DNA from: Epichloe hybrida
Taxonomy: Eukaryota > Ascomycota > Sordariomycetes > Hypocreales > Clavicipitaceae
DNA: 64,000 bases
Reading direction: 5' to 3'
Assembly (NCBI GenBank): GCA_019022495.1
Contig: JAFEKR010000016.1
Location: forward strand, 186,001-250,000
The translations under genes and the position numbers were made by a program. Below the pieces are notes generated by a model, which worked only from the letters and a program-made list of their open reading frames with translations, was not told where the DNA came from and did no database searches. Each line of letters opens with the position of its first letter. Within the stretch, counting starts at the first letter, position 1. Positions 46,241 to 59,699 of this stretch are shown here, one piece after another.

Positions 46241-47741
46241 TATAAAATAGTATAGTAAGGTAGTAGTCTTACTAATAAACTATTTAAAGGGTGTTTAACT
46301 AGTGGAGTTTAAGCTAGAGCCTAGTAAACTTATAGCGTTTAGAGAACTCTAAAAGAAGTTCTAGGAGGCACTAATCTTAGTGCACTTTAACTTACTTTAT
46401 CTGCTAAGAGTAAAGACAAATATATCTAGTTACGCAATTAGAGCTATACTCACGATATTAGTGCTAGGTAGCTAGCACCTAGTGGCGTATTTTTTAAGGA
46501 AGTTAACTAATATTAAACTTTATTACTTAACCCTAGACGCTAAGTTATTAGTAATCTAAGAGGCGTTTTAAGCCTAGAGATATTACCTTGCGTATTTAAC
46601 TTATTAAATTATAGTTATTACAAACTATCTAAATTATAAGTACCTAGCCATAAAGCTAAAGCTATCTAGTAGGCAGGTAATAGTATTAAATAAGCTCTAT
46701 CTATTTAATTTTAGGATTAAATATTATATAAGTAAGCTAAACCCTGCTAATACCCTGTTAAGAAAAGTAAATTATATTAGTAAGGAGTATAGGGTAGAGG
46801 CTGCGTTCTTATAGCTACCTAACTTCTTAGCTAAGTTTTTAAATACTAAGTAGCAAGGGCGCTATATATATAATAGTATAGTTACAGGCCCTAAGGTTAT
46901 ATTACTTAGCGTAGTTAATAGTTTATTATAAGAACACTATAAGGGTTATTTAAGCCTCTAGGGTTTTAAGAAAATATAACTTTATTATATTATTAAGGAA
47001 CCTAATAGTCCTGCAAAGCCTATAAGTAGTACGCTAACTAGGTCCGCTTATTATAAGTAGTAAGGTCATGCCTTATCTATATTTTCTAATGTTTCTGTAA
47101 GTCTAGCGAGCCTATGGGTTAGGAGTCTAGCTAGGTTAGTAGTTAGTAAGTAGTGTAAGCGCCCCCTTAAAACACTGCTTAGCTATAATTTATTTATAAG
47201 TCTAAAAGTACACTATAAGCTAGCTACTTATAGTAGTATTATAGTAAGAATATAGGTAGTCTAGCAAACCTCTTCTAAGTTCGCATATAATGCGTGTCCT
47301 ATATACGTAGAATTAAAGACTCTAATTTAAGTTATATTATTTTAAGTATAGTAAGGTAATAACTTTACTATAGGTTATAGGAAGCTACTTAAAAGCGGTA
47401 ACCTTAAAGCGTTATAAATATAGTCTATTAGGCCCTCTAAGCTATTAATGTTTTAAAATAAAGTTTTTATTCTAGTAGGTATAAGAAAGGAAATTTTACT
47501 ACTTACCTATAATAACCTAGTAGTAGGCTACTAGGGAGTTAGCAAGACCTTTTATTAGATTGTAAGTTAGTATTACTAGCTAATAATAAAGAAAGACACT
47601 AAGTTATATATGCGAACTTGCGTAAGCTATTAGACTTTAAAGCTAAGGCACCACAAACCTTACGGTAAGCTAGCTGCGCTGCTAGTGCCTAATCAGCCTT
47701 TTTAAGAATTATTAATAGATTTTGTTACGGGGCTACCACCT

Positions 47742-47942
47742 ATGAAAGACGCAAATCAGACCTATAATATAATCTTAGTTATTATAGACTATTTCATAAA
47801 ATACAGTATTTATATCCCTGTTTTAACGCGGATAACTAGTAATAGGTTAGCTACTATATTCCTAGAGTACGTTTTTAGGGATTATAGCGCCCTAGAAGGC
47901 ATTATTATAGACCGTGGTTTAACTTTTACTAGCGGGTTTTAG
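47742..47942 (+). pseudogene. gypsy integrase core remnant of B1
   Basis: 66 open codons with VIIDYFIKYSIYIPV and IIIDRGLTFTSGF, which match the gypsy integrase segment around the first two catalytic Asp residues (VVDRFTKYA..., VSDRGS-F-S-FW). Open only between stops. Confidence 0.85.
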
Positions 47943-48599
47943 ATAACCTTTTACTATCTTATTATAACTAAGTAGTAACTAAGCACCGCGTTTTACTTGC
48001 AAATAGACAGTTAAATAGAATATTTAAACTAAGTTTTAGAGTATTATTTAAGAGCCTTTGCTTGCTTTAATCAGACTAATTAGGCTAATAATCTTTTAAT
48101 AGCATAGTTTGCGTATAATATAAGCATCTATTTAACTCATAACTACACCCTAGCTAAGGCACTATAAGGCTATAACCCTAGGGGACTATAGCAAGTGGTT
48201 ACAGACATCCCTATAGTAAACAACTAGGTAAAGACTTATACTACTATACTAAGAGATAGATATATAGTAATTAAGTAGCTTCTAAGTAACTTATAAGCCT
48301 AGTACGCAAAACACTATAATAAGAAGTAAACCCTAATAAAGTTCAGAGTAGGTAACTATATTTTATTATCTATAAAGAATATTAACTTATAGTAACCTAG
48401 CAGGAAGCTAAGTGTAAAGTACCTAGGCCCTTATAAAATTAAAAAGGTAATTAGGACTTATAGTTTAGCATACTAACTAAAGCTACCACCTAGTACGTAA
48501 CTGTATAATATTTTTAATATTACTAATCTTAAACTGTTTATAGGGGATCTAACTAATATAGAAGATATATCCTTGCTATAAGAGAACGTTATAAATAAT

Positions 48600-48740
48600 A
48601 AGCAGGAGTTTGAAGTTAAAAGAATTATATTATATTATTATAATAGGAGATATTAGAAATACCTAGTTAAATAGAAGGGCTATAATACTTTAAAGAACTC
48701 TTAGGTAAAGAAAAGAGATTTTATTATAATAGATATTATT
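48600..48740 (+). pseudogene. chromodomain remnant at the C-terminus of B1 pol
   Basis: The frame reads EFEVKRIILYYYNRRY, stop, KYLVK, stop, KGYNTLKNS. This matches the typical chromovirus pattern E-EVEKI...YLVKWKGY-T-EDSW with both W codons changed to TAG. It places family B in the chromodomain-bearing Ty3/gypsy clade. Confidence 0.8.
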
Positions 48741-50685
48741 AAGGATTACAAGCAGCAACTAAGCAGCTAGTTCGCGGATATAGAGTTGTATTTAGTAGAG
48801 TTTAGATAGCAGTAGTAATATATAAAAAAAATCCAGATAAATTCTTAGAAACCTAACTCGCAGCTACTTTACACTAATTATTCCATTAACACATTACCTG
48901 CCTAGCCCCTAGTATTCTTACCTATACTAACAGGGGTAGAGAATTTATCCTTGTTATTAGAGAAATCCCCCTCCCTATACATATACGTACAAAGCTTGCT
49001 AGGAAGGTCTAGTAGCCTAATATAAGTAAGAAGCGCAGATATATTAGTAGTAAGCTACTAGTAAGTTAGTAAAGCTATAAACTAGAGTATAAAAATACAT
49101 ATAGATAGAAGGTTTTATATAATAAAACGTAAGCTATTAGAAATATTAATCTAGACTTCTAGATTAATAGTATTATTAAGTAGTGATATAGTAACTTATT
49201 TATTAGTATTAGCCTTACGTGTAACTTCTGCTATAAGTCATGCTTACCTTGCCTAACTACGCTTATTAGCATTTTTAGTGGTTAGGAGCGTATTATAAAG
49301 TTTACGTTTTATGCGTATTAGATACTAGTAGTATATTAGTAGTAACTAAGTTATAGAAATAAGAGATATATATATTATTAAGAAAGTATAGATTATCTTT
49401 GGGATTACTATAAGTATTAATATACTTAAAGAGCGTATAGTATAACTAGGTAAACTAAGTAAAATACTAGTAGTATATTAGTATATGTATTAGTAGTAAG
49501 AAAAGAAGAATAAACCCTAGCGTAGTCCTTATTATTACGCGTATAATAGGCGTATTTTATTAAGTTATTTACATAAGTTAGGAGTAATATATAGTAAGAT
49601 AGTAGTAAAGTTATACTTAGAGAATTAGTATATTCAGTTAGGATAGATTTACCCTTAATAATATATTATAGCTTTATGCTATTACTATCTTTAGGTGTAA
49701 TAGCTTATATTATAACCTATTATATATAGTAAATATAAGGAATCTTTATTCTACTAGCACTACTAGCTATAAGTTAGTAAGGTAGGCACTAGGAGGTAGA
49801 GATATTATACTTATATTAAGATTTTTAAAGCTATATGCTTCTTACTAGGAGACTTTAAAGGAGATATTAAGGAATTCTTCTTACTAGAGGGAGGTAATAG
49901 TAGTAAAGTAATAGCTTATATTAAAGATATTATTAATTACTAGTAAGTTAGTAGTAATATATTATAAGAAACTTATAAGTAAAAGATAAGTAACTAACCT
50001 TTTAGTATTTAAGAGAATTTAGGTATTTTAAATAAGGGTAGATGTAAATAATAAAGTAATACTATAGGATATTAGTAATTACTATAAGAGAAGCTATAAA
50101 GCTACTAGCTTATAAGTAAGGGTAACTTATAATACTAAGGGAGAATATAAAGGGAAGAAAAGTATATAAAAGTAAGGAAAAGTAAGCCTCTTTTATATTA
50201 GCCTTAGACCCCTAAGTAATTTACGTGCTATATGTAGCTAATCTAGGAATTATAATATTTATAGTTACAGCTACTACTAGTAAATACGCACGCTAGCTAC
50301 AAACTCCTAGCAAGATTAATATAATATCCCTAATATTAGATAAGAAGTTATTTATTTTAAATAGCGCGCATTACCCTATCTATTTAACCTAATTATAAAA
50401 TTTAATATAAGTAGCCTATTCACTTAGTGCTAATAACTTACTAGATAGAGGCATATATATTAGAGGTAATAAAGTAGTAAGTATATAGCTATTTATAATC
50501 TAGAGGTTATAAGAAGGATTACCTAGGACCCTGTAATATCTATCTTATTATTTAAAGCAGACGTAATACCACGCACTAATAGTATAGCTAGTAATATAGG
50601 TATTACTATAGGTTATACGTAGTATACATACACTAGCTAAGTAGCTTTTTTTAATTAAGGATAATTATATATTAGGGGGGTAGCA

Positions 50686-50952
50686 TGTTAGGAGCACGGA
50701 GGCTAAGGGGCTATGGATAGGATAGTTATATATTAAAGCCCTTAGATAAGCCTTAGGTTTTGTAAATAACTAAGTAGCTATAAGATAGCCACGTGCATGT
50801 AGTAGGGTATTTAGACAAGGACTACCTATAAGAGATATAGGAGGTTAGAGTTTAAGACCTTTATATACCTACCCCTAAGTAGTAGCTCTCTAGCTACGAC
50901 TAAGAACCTTAGCCTTCACTCCGTTTATATCTCCCCGAACACAGTCGTAACA
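50686..50952 (+). repeat. 3' LTR of element B1
   Basis: 267 nt. Its outer right end (50775-50952) keeps GCCACGTGCATGTAG, CCTTCACTCCG and CCCCGAACACAGTCG, which are TA-shifted in the left copy. Confidence 0.93.
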
Positions 50953-51194
50953 TGGAAGTACGTTGCCTACTAGTGGGTTCTAGCCTCTACGATCCTATAA
51001 AGAGGTCTGATTAATTTAATTATAGTCCCTTTTAGAAAGAGATATGCAATTTGCTTTAGCAATCTTATAATAATTAGCCTTATTAGTACTATTTGCGATT
51101 AAGTGTAAGCTTATGTAATATCACGAATCTAAAGGTAAATGCCTCTTTTTCTTAATAATAGAGCGATAGCTATAATAAGTTGTTAGCTTGCTCG

Positions 51195-51377
51195 TTAAAT
51201 CATTAGCGATTGCGTTAGGATAAATTCCTTTCCTTTATCATTATGGCCTTGTATAACGAGGCGGGATTTCTTATATGGCGAGTCTGTTCCTTTGCCTTTA
51301 ATCTCTCTGACTATATAAGAATCGAAGATTCTATGACCTCTATGCTTCGCTAGGTTAAACTTAATAAATTTAAACAT
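51195..51377 (-). pseudogene. copia RT remnant of A3
   Basis: 61 open codons with RIFDSYIVREIKGKG, SPYKKSRLVIQGHND and KEFILTQS, the conserved N-terminal part of copia reverse transcriptase. It sits just right of the B1 insertion, and the rest of RT is left of it (42,650-43,135). Confidence 0.85.
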
Positions 51378-54300
51378 ATTATAAGCTTACAAAGCGTTAA
51401 TCTTAGCTTAATTAGACTGCTTAAAGGGTTTTCCTAGGGTTATAATCCTTCCTTCTTAGTAAAGCTAAAGGGCAAGGTTCTAATTAGCCTCTTCCTTTGC
51501 TATAAGGAATACTATGCTTAGCATCCCTCTAGTTATAACCTCTTAAATAAAGGCCTCCTCTTAATCTTTGTTTATAAGTATATAAAGCTAAACTAGGCTA
51601 ATGTCTTTCTTAAGGCTATAAGGTTTTCTTTTCCTTACTTTTATTCCTTTAGGGCATAGTAATAAGTCTTTAACTTAATAGCTTCCCCTTAGGGCCTTTT
51701 AGGCTTTATAAGCCTCTTTATTAGACTCTCCTACACTTATAAATTACACTATAAGGGCCTTTCTTAGTCTCCCTTGCTTTCTCTTAGCTAGTGTCTATAG
51801 CTCTTTGCTATCTTCTATTAGAGAATCTCTTTTATTAGTAGTAGTTAGTTATATAGCTCCTTCTTTCTCTATATTCCTTAGCTATTACTCTAGTGGATTA
51901 TAGGGCTTTATCTTCTACTACTCTAGCCCCTCTATAGTATATAAGTCTTTATAATAAGGCTTTACTACTATAGAGCAGAACTTTACTAGGCTATAAGGTA
52001 TATTAATAGTATAGGTCTCTTTATTAGTAATAAGTAGCTTATATAGGCTATACTAGCTACCTTTCTCTCTCTATATACATATATTAGCCTATAGGGGTAG
52101 CTAATATATAGGCGCTATGTTAGGGCTATTCTAGGCTTTAAGGGCATTACGGACTTACTATAAAGCTAGATAGTAGCGGACTTTATTAGTAGCTTTGTAA
52201 ATTACTTTAGTATATTAAATAATAGAGATACTTAGCAGTGACTTATCTATTATCTATAGGTAGCCTCCGAAGACTAGCATAGTTAGGATAATACTATTTA
52301 GGCCTGTAGAGTTATTAATTACCTTAATAGCTATTTAGAGATGTTGCTCTAGGGCAAGCTCTGTTCTAATTAAGTCTGTGATAATATTATAGGCTTAGCG
52401 TAGAGGTCTGTGGTATCTCTTAACCTTTCTAATGCTATTATAGGCTTTAATTAGTATCTTACTAGTTTTAATTAACATTAATTAAGCATAATGCCTAAAT
52501 TTAGCGGAAGTAAAGTTATTACTAGCATTATGGATAATCTAATCTGGAGGTCCGAGATAAGTATTAATCTAATATTCGCGGATTATATCCTAGATATCTT
52601 AAGCCTTCTGCTTCTTTAGATTAAGGAATTAGGCTACTTAGAATAAGGTTACTAAATTGACAATGTGAAGCACTAGTTAGCTATTGATTTACACAATATT
52701 AATAATGATCTTATAGTTAAATTCGTGATTATCTTTGATTGTGAACTTGAATTAACTAGGGGCCTTTCTATGCATCTAGTAATAGTAGTAGACTTTAGTT
52801 AATTTCTTAATTACCTAGTGTTTAACTTTATAACTAGCTTAGTAAAGGATCTTTACAAGTTATTAAATAGAAGGGTAACTAAGTTAATAATATAATTAAC
52901 AGATATCTCCTTCTAAAAGGTAGAAGGTAACTATTTCTCTCGCTTCTAGTAACCACTAAGGGTGTCCCTATTGTTACATAATAGGTATAGTTTTGTTGCC
53001 TTAAATAAGCATATTAGCAAGGTTATTAATCTTAACTTATATCTTATCTATATTAGTAATTAAGAAGAGAAATAGGGTAGCTATGTTAAGGATGTAGAAT
53101 TTAAGCTCTCTAAGTTCTATAGGCATATAAAGGATTCCTCTTATAACTACTAATCTAGCGCTAAATGTAATAATTTAGGGTTTATAAGGGGTTATCTTTA
53201 ATAAAGGTATTAGTCTTAGTAAAGCCTTTACTTATACCTCTCCTGTAGTTAACTTTCCTATAGCGCTAGTATTAGGCATAATCCCTCTAAAGATCTCTTT
53301 AGAATAGCGTTCTTTAGAGATATAGTAAATTAAGCCTTTATTACACTCTTATGGCTTATAGAGCTCCTACCTAAGGAATACGTGTTAGAAGGCTTGATTA
53401 TTTAGGGTTATAAGGACATTAATATTAGTAGTGTTGTAGTTAGTCTGTAATCCAGAGCAGAAGAATTATGTGATGCTTAGGTATGCTATTAATAGTAGCT
53501 CCTCCATATTATTATTATTATCTTTAGCTTCTATATAAGCTATAAGATATGCTTCCTAATTCTTACCTAAGCCTTTATTAGGCTTATTATTATTCTGCCC
53601 TTTATAGGAGGCAAGGAATACCTAGAATCTCTTCTCTAAAGGGGGTATATGATGTGTTTTGCTAGCCCACTAGTAGTCCTTTTCCTTTTAATATTCTTTA
53701 GCGAAGTGATTAAAGAACTAGTAGCCGCTCTTGCTATATATAAAGTAGTGCTTAGTGCTTAGCCTAGGGCTTTACCTATAATAGCTTCCTCCGCTGTGGG
53801 ATCGTTATCTATACTAATAATTAGTAAACATAGCCTCTAGAGAGTCTCCTTATTAGTACTAAAGGTATTAGGAGGACTTCTTATTTAATTCCGCAATAGT
53901 AATTACCTTACAAAGGTCTTTAGCAAGACTTTTAAAGCCTACGGAGTATATGTATTCCACTATCTAATATTCGGGCACACTAGCTATAGCATTTAAGGCC
54001 TACTTATAGAGTTTAGTATTTACTATCTTAGCAAGGTATAGGCCTCTATGGATCTTCTTAAGGGTTAATAATATAATCTTAAGGCACTTAAGCTTACTTT
54101 TGTTAGGGTTCTTCTTAATTATACTCTTTAGTGTTATATTACTTTACTTATAGTAATAGAATTACTAGTTACTTTCTATCTTAAAGCGCTAATAAATATA
54201 AGTAATTATCTCTTTATAGGAATAGTTATTCCTAAAGAGGTAATTAAGGTAGTATTACTTAGTATTACCTATTAATATAATAGGGAAAGCCTTCTAATAA

Positions 54301-55938
54301 TACGTTTAAGGAAGGTTAATTCTATTATACTTATTTTTAAAAAGCGTAATCTTTAGCATTAAGAAGTTATATAGCTTTCCACTATAGTAGTTACTATCCT
54401 TATATATCTTTATAAGCTCCGAGATCTTCTTTATAATTTAATCTTCAGAGGGGAATTACTATAAAGGCATAATTTATTATAAATAATAGTCTACTAGTTA
54501 TTCTTAATAATAATTATCCAGATAAAGCTATTAATATAATAGGGATTATTATAAGGGTTCTTGTAAGGGTTTAAGTAATCTCTAGGGTTAGGGAAGGTTA
54601 ATTTCTAGGGTAGGTTATTAGGGCTATTAATATTAAGGTTCTAGGGGTTTGGAAGATTGTGATTTTTCTTATGATTTTTCCTATAACTAAAGGGGTATTA
54701 AGGTTTAATAAAGCACTTCCTTAAGTAATGCTAGGATTAAATATCCTAGGCCTTACTTAATAAGGATGCCGTAATCTTGTAAAGAATTGCGTAATTCTCT
54801 AATAATATCCTTGGATGCCCTTTTAAAGGTGTCTTTAGACTAGCCTTTAAAGTCTTCTTAGAATAATTCCTATAGGTTATTATCTCTCTAACCTTAATGC
54901 TTACTAAGGTTAATAAATCTTGTAATTTAGTTATTAAGCTTAAGCTATATAGTAGTGTCTAGATCTAGCTTAATAGATTCTTTCTAATTACTAAAGAAGT
55001 TATAAGTGAGCTATTAAAGGCGTGAGGGTAACTTATGCTCTTAGGGTCTTTTAGGGGTAATAGTTAAAGCCTTGCTATTACTAGTAGCCTTTGCTCTTAT
55101 AGAAGGTCTAGATTTCTCTACTATCTTTAACTATAAAGGGAATATTACTAATTTATTGTTTTTGCTACTAATTAAGCTCCTATGTTTGCCTATTGCTATT
55201 ATGAGGTTCTTCTTTCGCATTTTAGGAGCGTTATTACTCTAATAAAATTAGAAGATTATAAAAACAGGAAAAATAAAATAAAAAGCAGTAAAAGTAGTAA
55301 AAGTAACGATAAGAATAAATCAATAGAGATAAAGAAAGTAATATAAGTTCTAAAAGTAACTAGAAAATAATAGGAAAAGTAATAAGGGAATAATAGGAAT
55401 TACTACTTCCTGTTTTTTATAAAAAGGAGGGAAGGAGGTAATCTCTCTTTCTTACTAATAAGTATAGGGCAAATAGCACTAATAATAAAGGGGGCAAAAA
55501 ATAAGTAGTAAATGCTTATAGGGAGAGATTGAAGGTCTATTAGAAGGTGATGTGTTAAAGGGAATTTATAGGTGTGTTAGCTAGCTTAGCTAAGGTTATT
55601 TAACGTTAGGTTTGAAATAAATGCCTCGCGGCAATAGATTCGGTTGTTTAGTTAGTTTTCTTATAATAGACAATAGAATCGATAATTAATAATAATATCC
55701 TAGATAGATATAATGAAGTTATATCCCTAAGCCTAAGGGTTAATAATTAATTCCTTAGAAGCCTAACAAGCCTACAACTAGGATTCTAGTCTCTTCCTTT
55801 AGCACACTTATGTAGTTATACCTCTCTACCATAATAACTATTATAGCATAACAAGGGGTAGTAGTAGTAGCGTCTATAGAAATGTCTCTTCTTATAATAC
55901 CTAGCTTATTTATAGTTATGAAGTTAACTACTAATTAG

Positions 55939-56194
55939 TGTTAGATTTACTAAGGTCCTGCGTAGGTAATAAATCCCGTATAATTAAAGTTAATAATAGT
56001 TAGTTAGCTAGCTAGGAAAGAGAGAGAAGAGAGGGAAAGTCTAGATACTAGAAAAGTAGGCGAAATCCGTATGTGGGGCACAAAAGGGGGTGGCGAATTA
56101 ATGCAGCCAATCATATCGCGTGCATCGCGCCGGACCCACAATTGGTCCGGTCTTTGGCCACGATTGAACCAATGAAGATCCGAAGGAATCAACA
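55939..56194 (-). repeat. 5' LTR of element A3
   Basis: 256 nt. The right, outer half (56050-56194) is of normal composition (GCGTGCATCGCGCCGGACCC), while the inner half is TA-shifted. Confidence 0.93.
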
Positions 56195-59100
56195 TTTATA
56201 ATATAAATTTTATTATAACTTGCTATTATATTACTCCCTTTTTCTCCTTATAACTCTAGACTATTCTAATTAATTTTAATTAGACTTTATTTACCCTAAC
56301 TTATTATACACCTATCCTTACTATTTTATTATAAAAGCTAATGCTATTTACTTCTATAAGTACTCTTATATATACTACTTATATACTAGCTATACTAATT
56401 TTAAGAGGCACTTACTAATTAAGGCTACTTTACTAAGGATTATATATAGTTTTCCTTATTCTTTGCTTAGAAGTAGTGCTACTAGGGATAAGTAGTTAAA
56501 GCGTTATCTCTAATGTAATAAGCATAGTAATACCTATAAGATAGTAAGTTACTTAGTATTCTATTACTATATGCTTTTAACTTACTAACTTTTCTATACT
56601 AGGCTATAGTAATAATAGCTAGTAACTTTTCTAACCTAATAGTTATTTATAAGTAGGTATAAGCCCTTATAAGCGCTACTATTTCTACCTTAAATAAAGA
56701 GAGTATTAGTGTTTTTTTAGAGGAGACTTACTATAGCTTTACTAAGTGTGTCCTTAACTTAGTTATAGGATTTAACTATATAAATACCTTATATTATATT
56801 ACCTTTAGGTTAACTAGTGCTATAAAGGCGTATTAAGTCTATTAAATCCTAATCTAATTACTTATTATTCACTAACCTTTCTATGTAAGCTACCTCTATT
56901 TCTTACTAAAGCTATCTAGTTTCTTAGTAGTAGTTATAAGTTACCTTAGTAGCTATAGCCTTATTCCCCTCTTTTCTAGTTTACCCTTAGCTTTTTATTA
57001 TTTATTTACTAGGGCTTTACTAATATTTTAATAGGAGAACCTAGAGGATACTATAGCTATATAGGAAGCGTGTATAGTTCTTTAGCTTTATTTATTAGAT
57101 CTAGGCTACATTACCTAGGCTATAGTAATACACTACTTCTTCTATACTATAGAGAAGGTAATTTAGGCTAATAAGAATAAGGCAGAGTATAGGTTTATTA
57201 ATAGTAAGGTTATCTCCTATCTAGGGGCTATAATAAAGGGTTTTCTAGTTACTTTACCTATGCTTTAGGCGCTATTTTCTTTGTTTTTTTATAATATAAT
57301 ATAGGCCTCTAGGTAGAATTTTTAAGTAACTAATAATATTAAGCCTTTACTATAGTAATATTATTCCTTAGTGCTTATAATTTGCTTATAACTTACTATA
57401 CTTCCTCCTTAATTTACTTTAATAAAAGGCCTAAATTATATGTTAAGCGCCTTCTATATCTTCTACTACTACCTATTAATTATATTTACTTAGCTAACCC
57501 TTCTATTTCACTAGGTATTTATTACCTTTATAAGTCTTCCTATAATCCTTAACTTCTTTAACTTTAAATTTATTATCTTTATCTTTAAGGTCTAGTATTA
57601 GTATTTCTTTATCTATAGCGTCTTTCTAGTAATTCTATAGCTCTAATAGACTAACGTGGAACACGTTATATAGTTAACTATACTTATTAAGTAGCGCTAG
57701 TTAGTATGCTTATTTACTTATAGTATTAAGTATTTAAAATAGCCTAATAAATCTAGGGGTTAGCTTTTATTTTACGTCCTTAAGTCTAATATTCTTTACT
57801 AATAGTAATACTAAGTCTTCTCTTTTTAAGGTTAGTAGCTAGTATTATTAGTTATAATACTTTGCCTATGCTTTAGTAGCTCTTACCTAGTTATATACTA
57901 GTTTCTCCCTAACCTTATATAGCTTTTATATATACATATAAGCTTCTAGGACCTCCCCCTCCCTACTCTTACCCTTAAGAGCTAGATAAAACTTAGGTAA
58001 ATAGCCTATAAGAGTATAGTTAGGGGAGTAACTTATTATCCTATTAATAGTATTATTATATATAAATTAAGCTATTAGGAGTAGCTTTAGCTATAGCTAT
58101 TAGTTTTCTTTAATAAAGCATTACAGGTAATATTTAAGCACTTAGTTTATTCTCTTTATTTACCTATTAGTTTAAGGGTAAAATACTATTAAAAGCTTAC
58201 GCTTTATATATAATAGGTAATATACGTCTAACTAAAATTAGCTTATAAACACTAATTCTCTATTAGATATAATACCCTCTAGCGCCCTAAATTAAAGCTT
58301 AATCTCCTTATAAAATAGCTTTACTAATTTAGCTATATTAATTATAGTTTATATAGGGAGAAAGATAAAGTACTTAGTAAATTAGTCTATAATTACTAGG
58401 ATTACATTAGTTTCTTAGTTACCTAGCTATACTAGTAGTAATCCTATAATAAAATCTATTAAGATCTTTACCTATAGTTACCTTAGTATTAGTAGTAATT
58501 TAAGGCTTCTATATAGGTAGTGCCTCCTAGCTACTATATGCTAGTATACTCTATAGCTAAATATATAGTCTAAAATAGCTTTACTTATTACTAGCTACTA
58601 ATAGTAATATTTTAGTAGTTTAAGAGTATATTTAGTCCTAAAGTAACTTACTAATAGATTATTATAGTGTAGCTATAGAAGCTCCTATTATAAGATAAGC
58701 TCCTATAGAATAACTACCTAGTCTTTATATATTAGGAGGCCCCTTATACTATATAACTATAGACTAGCTTTTCCCCTCCCTTTTACTTAGGAGTTAACCT
58801 TACCTTTATGCTTTTATAAATCTAAATCTTAGTCCTATACCTTCTATAGTAGTTATACTAATAGTTTATTTACTATAGATTAGTAGGGATTTAGTAATAT
58901 AATAGCCCCCTAAATTACTTATACTATACTAATATCTTAAACATACACTACCTTCTCCTTAAAATCACCCTTATTTAGCTAACCTATTACTAGATTTATA
59001 GTAGCTAACTAGCCTTTTACCTAGGCTACTTTTACCTTAGTAAGTTCTAAGACTAGTATTACACTATAACTTCTTTAATATATTAGTACTTTTTCTTTTA

Positions 59101-59699
59101 CTATAAAGATATTTACTATTTTCCTTTAAAGCTCTAGTAGAAGTGCCTTATTTAACATAGGTTTACCTTTATAATTAGACTTTCTTAATAGTGTATTTAT
59201 AGAGTTACTTTTCCCTAGTCTATGCTTAATTATAAAATAGAAAGGGTAGAGGAATATACACTATTATACCTATCTTCTATTTAGCTTTTGCTACCTTATA
59301 AAGGTCTATAGGTTATAATAGTCTAATAAGACCTCTATAGGTATCTCTATGCCTTTAATATAATATTACTAGTGTTTAAATAACTTTACTATAGTAAGTA
59401 ACTCTTAATTAGCTATACTATAGTTACATTTAGTATTTATAAACTTCCTTAACTAAAAAGCTACTAGATACTAATAGCCCTTATTATCTTACTAAGATAG
59501 GATTCTTACTATTATAAAAATTAAGGCATCTATCTTAATACACACTACTTAACTTAGGTTATAGTATTAGAGTAAAGGCACTTACTAAAAGGTATCTTTT
59601 AGCTAGTTAAACACTAACCACTCCTTTTCTCTAAATATAAACCTCCTAGTCTAAATACTATTTTAACTACCCTTTATTAGTATATAAAGAGGTATTATA

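Larger units (their letters stand above)
43141..50952 (+). mobile_element. complete Ty3/gypsy element B1 with chromodomain, nested in A3
   Basis: 7,812 bp with 267-bp LTRs at 43141-43407 and 50686-50952 (start TGTCAGGAGC or TGTTAGGAGC, end TCGTAACA in the right copy). TGGAA duplications flank it, and a purine tract (AGGGGGG, 50674-50680) precedes the right LTR. Plus-strand remnants in order: gag with a zinc-knuckle-like region about 44,500-44,590, protease about 44,760-44,830, RT from 45,645 ([16 protein letters not shown]), integrase 47742-47942, and a chromodomain about 48,600-48,740. A further ~1.9 kb lies before the right LTR. Stop-ridden throughout, so inactive. The newest insertion in the nest. 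Confidence 0.93.
41629..56194 (-). mobile_element. Ty1/copia element A3, split by gypsy B1
   Basis: Direct LTRs of 256 bp at 41629-41884 and 55939-56194 (start TGTTGGATTC or TGTTAGATTT, end GGAATTAACA or GGAATCAACA). Both sides are flanked by TTTAT (41624-41628 and 56195-56199). Without the nested element it is about 6.75 kb. Minus-strand coding remnants: gag about 54,700-55,220, RT N-terminal part 51195-51377 and nearby, the rest of RT at 42,650-43,135, RNase H 42,118-42,600. RT is interrupted by B1 exactly within a conserved stretch. Heavily RIP-like except at the ends. Confidence 0.92.
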
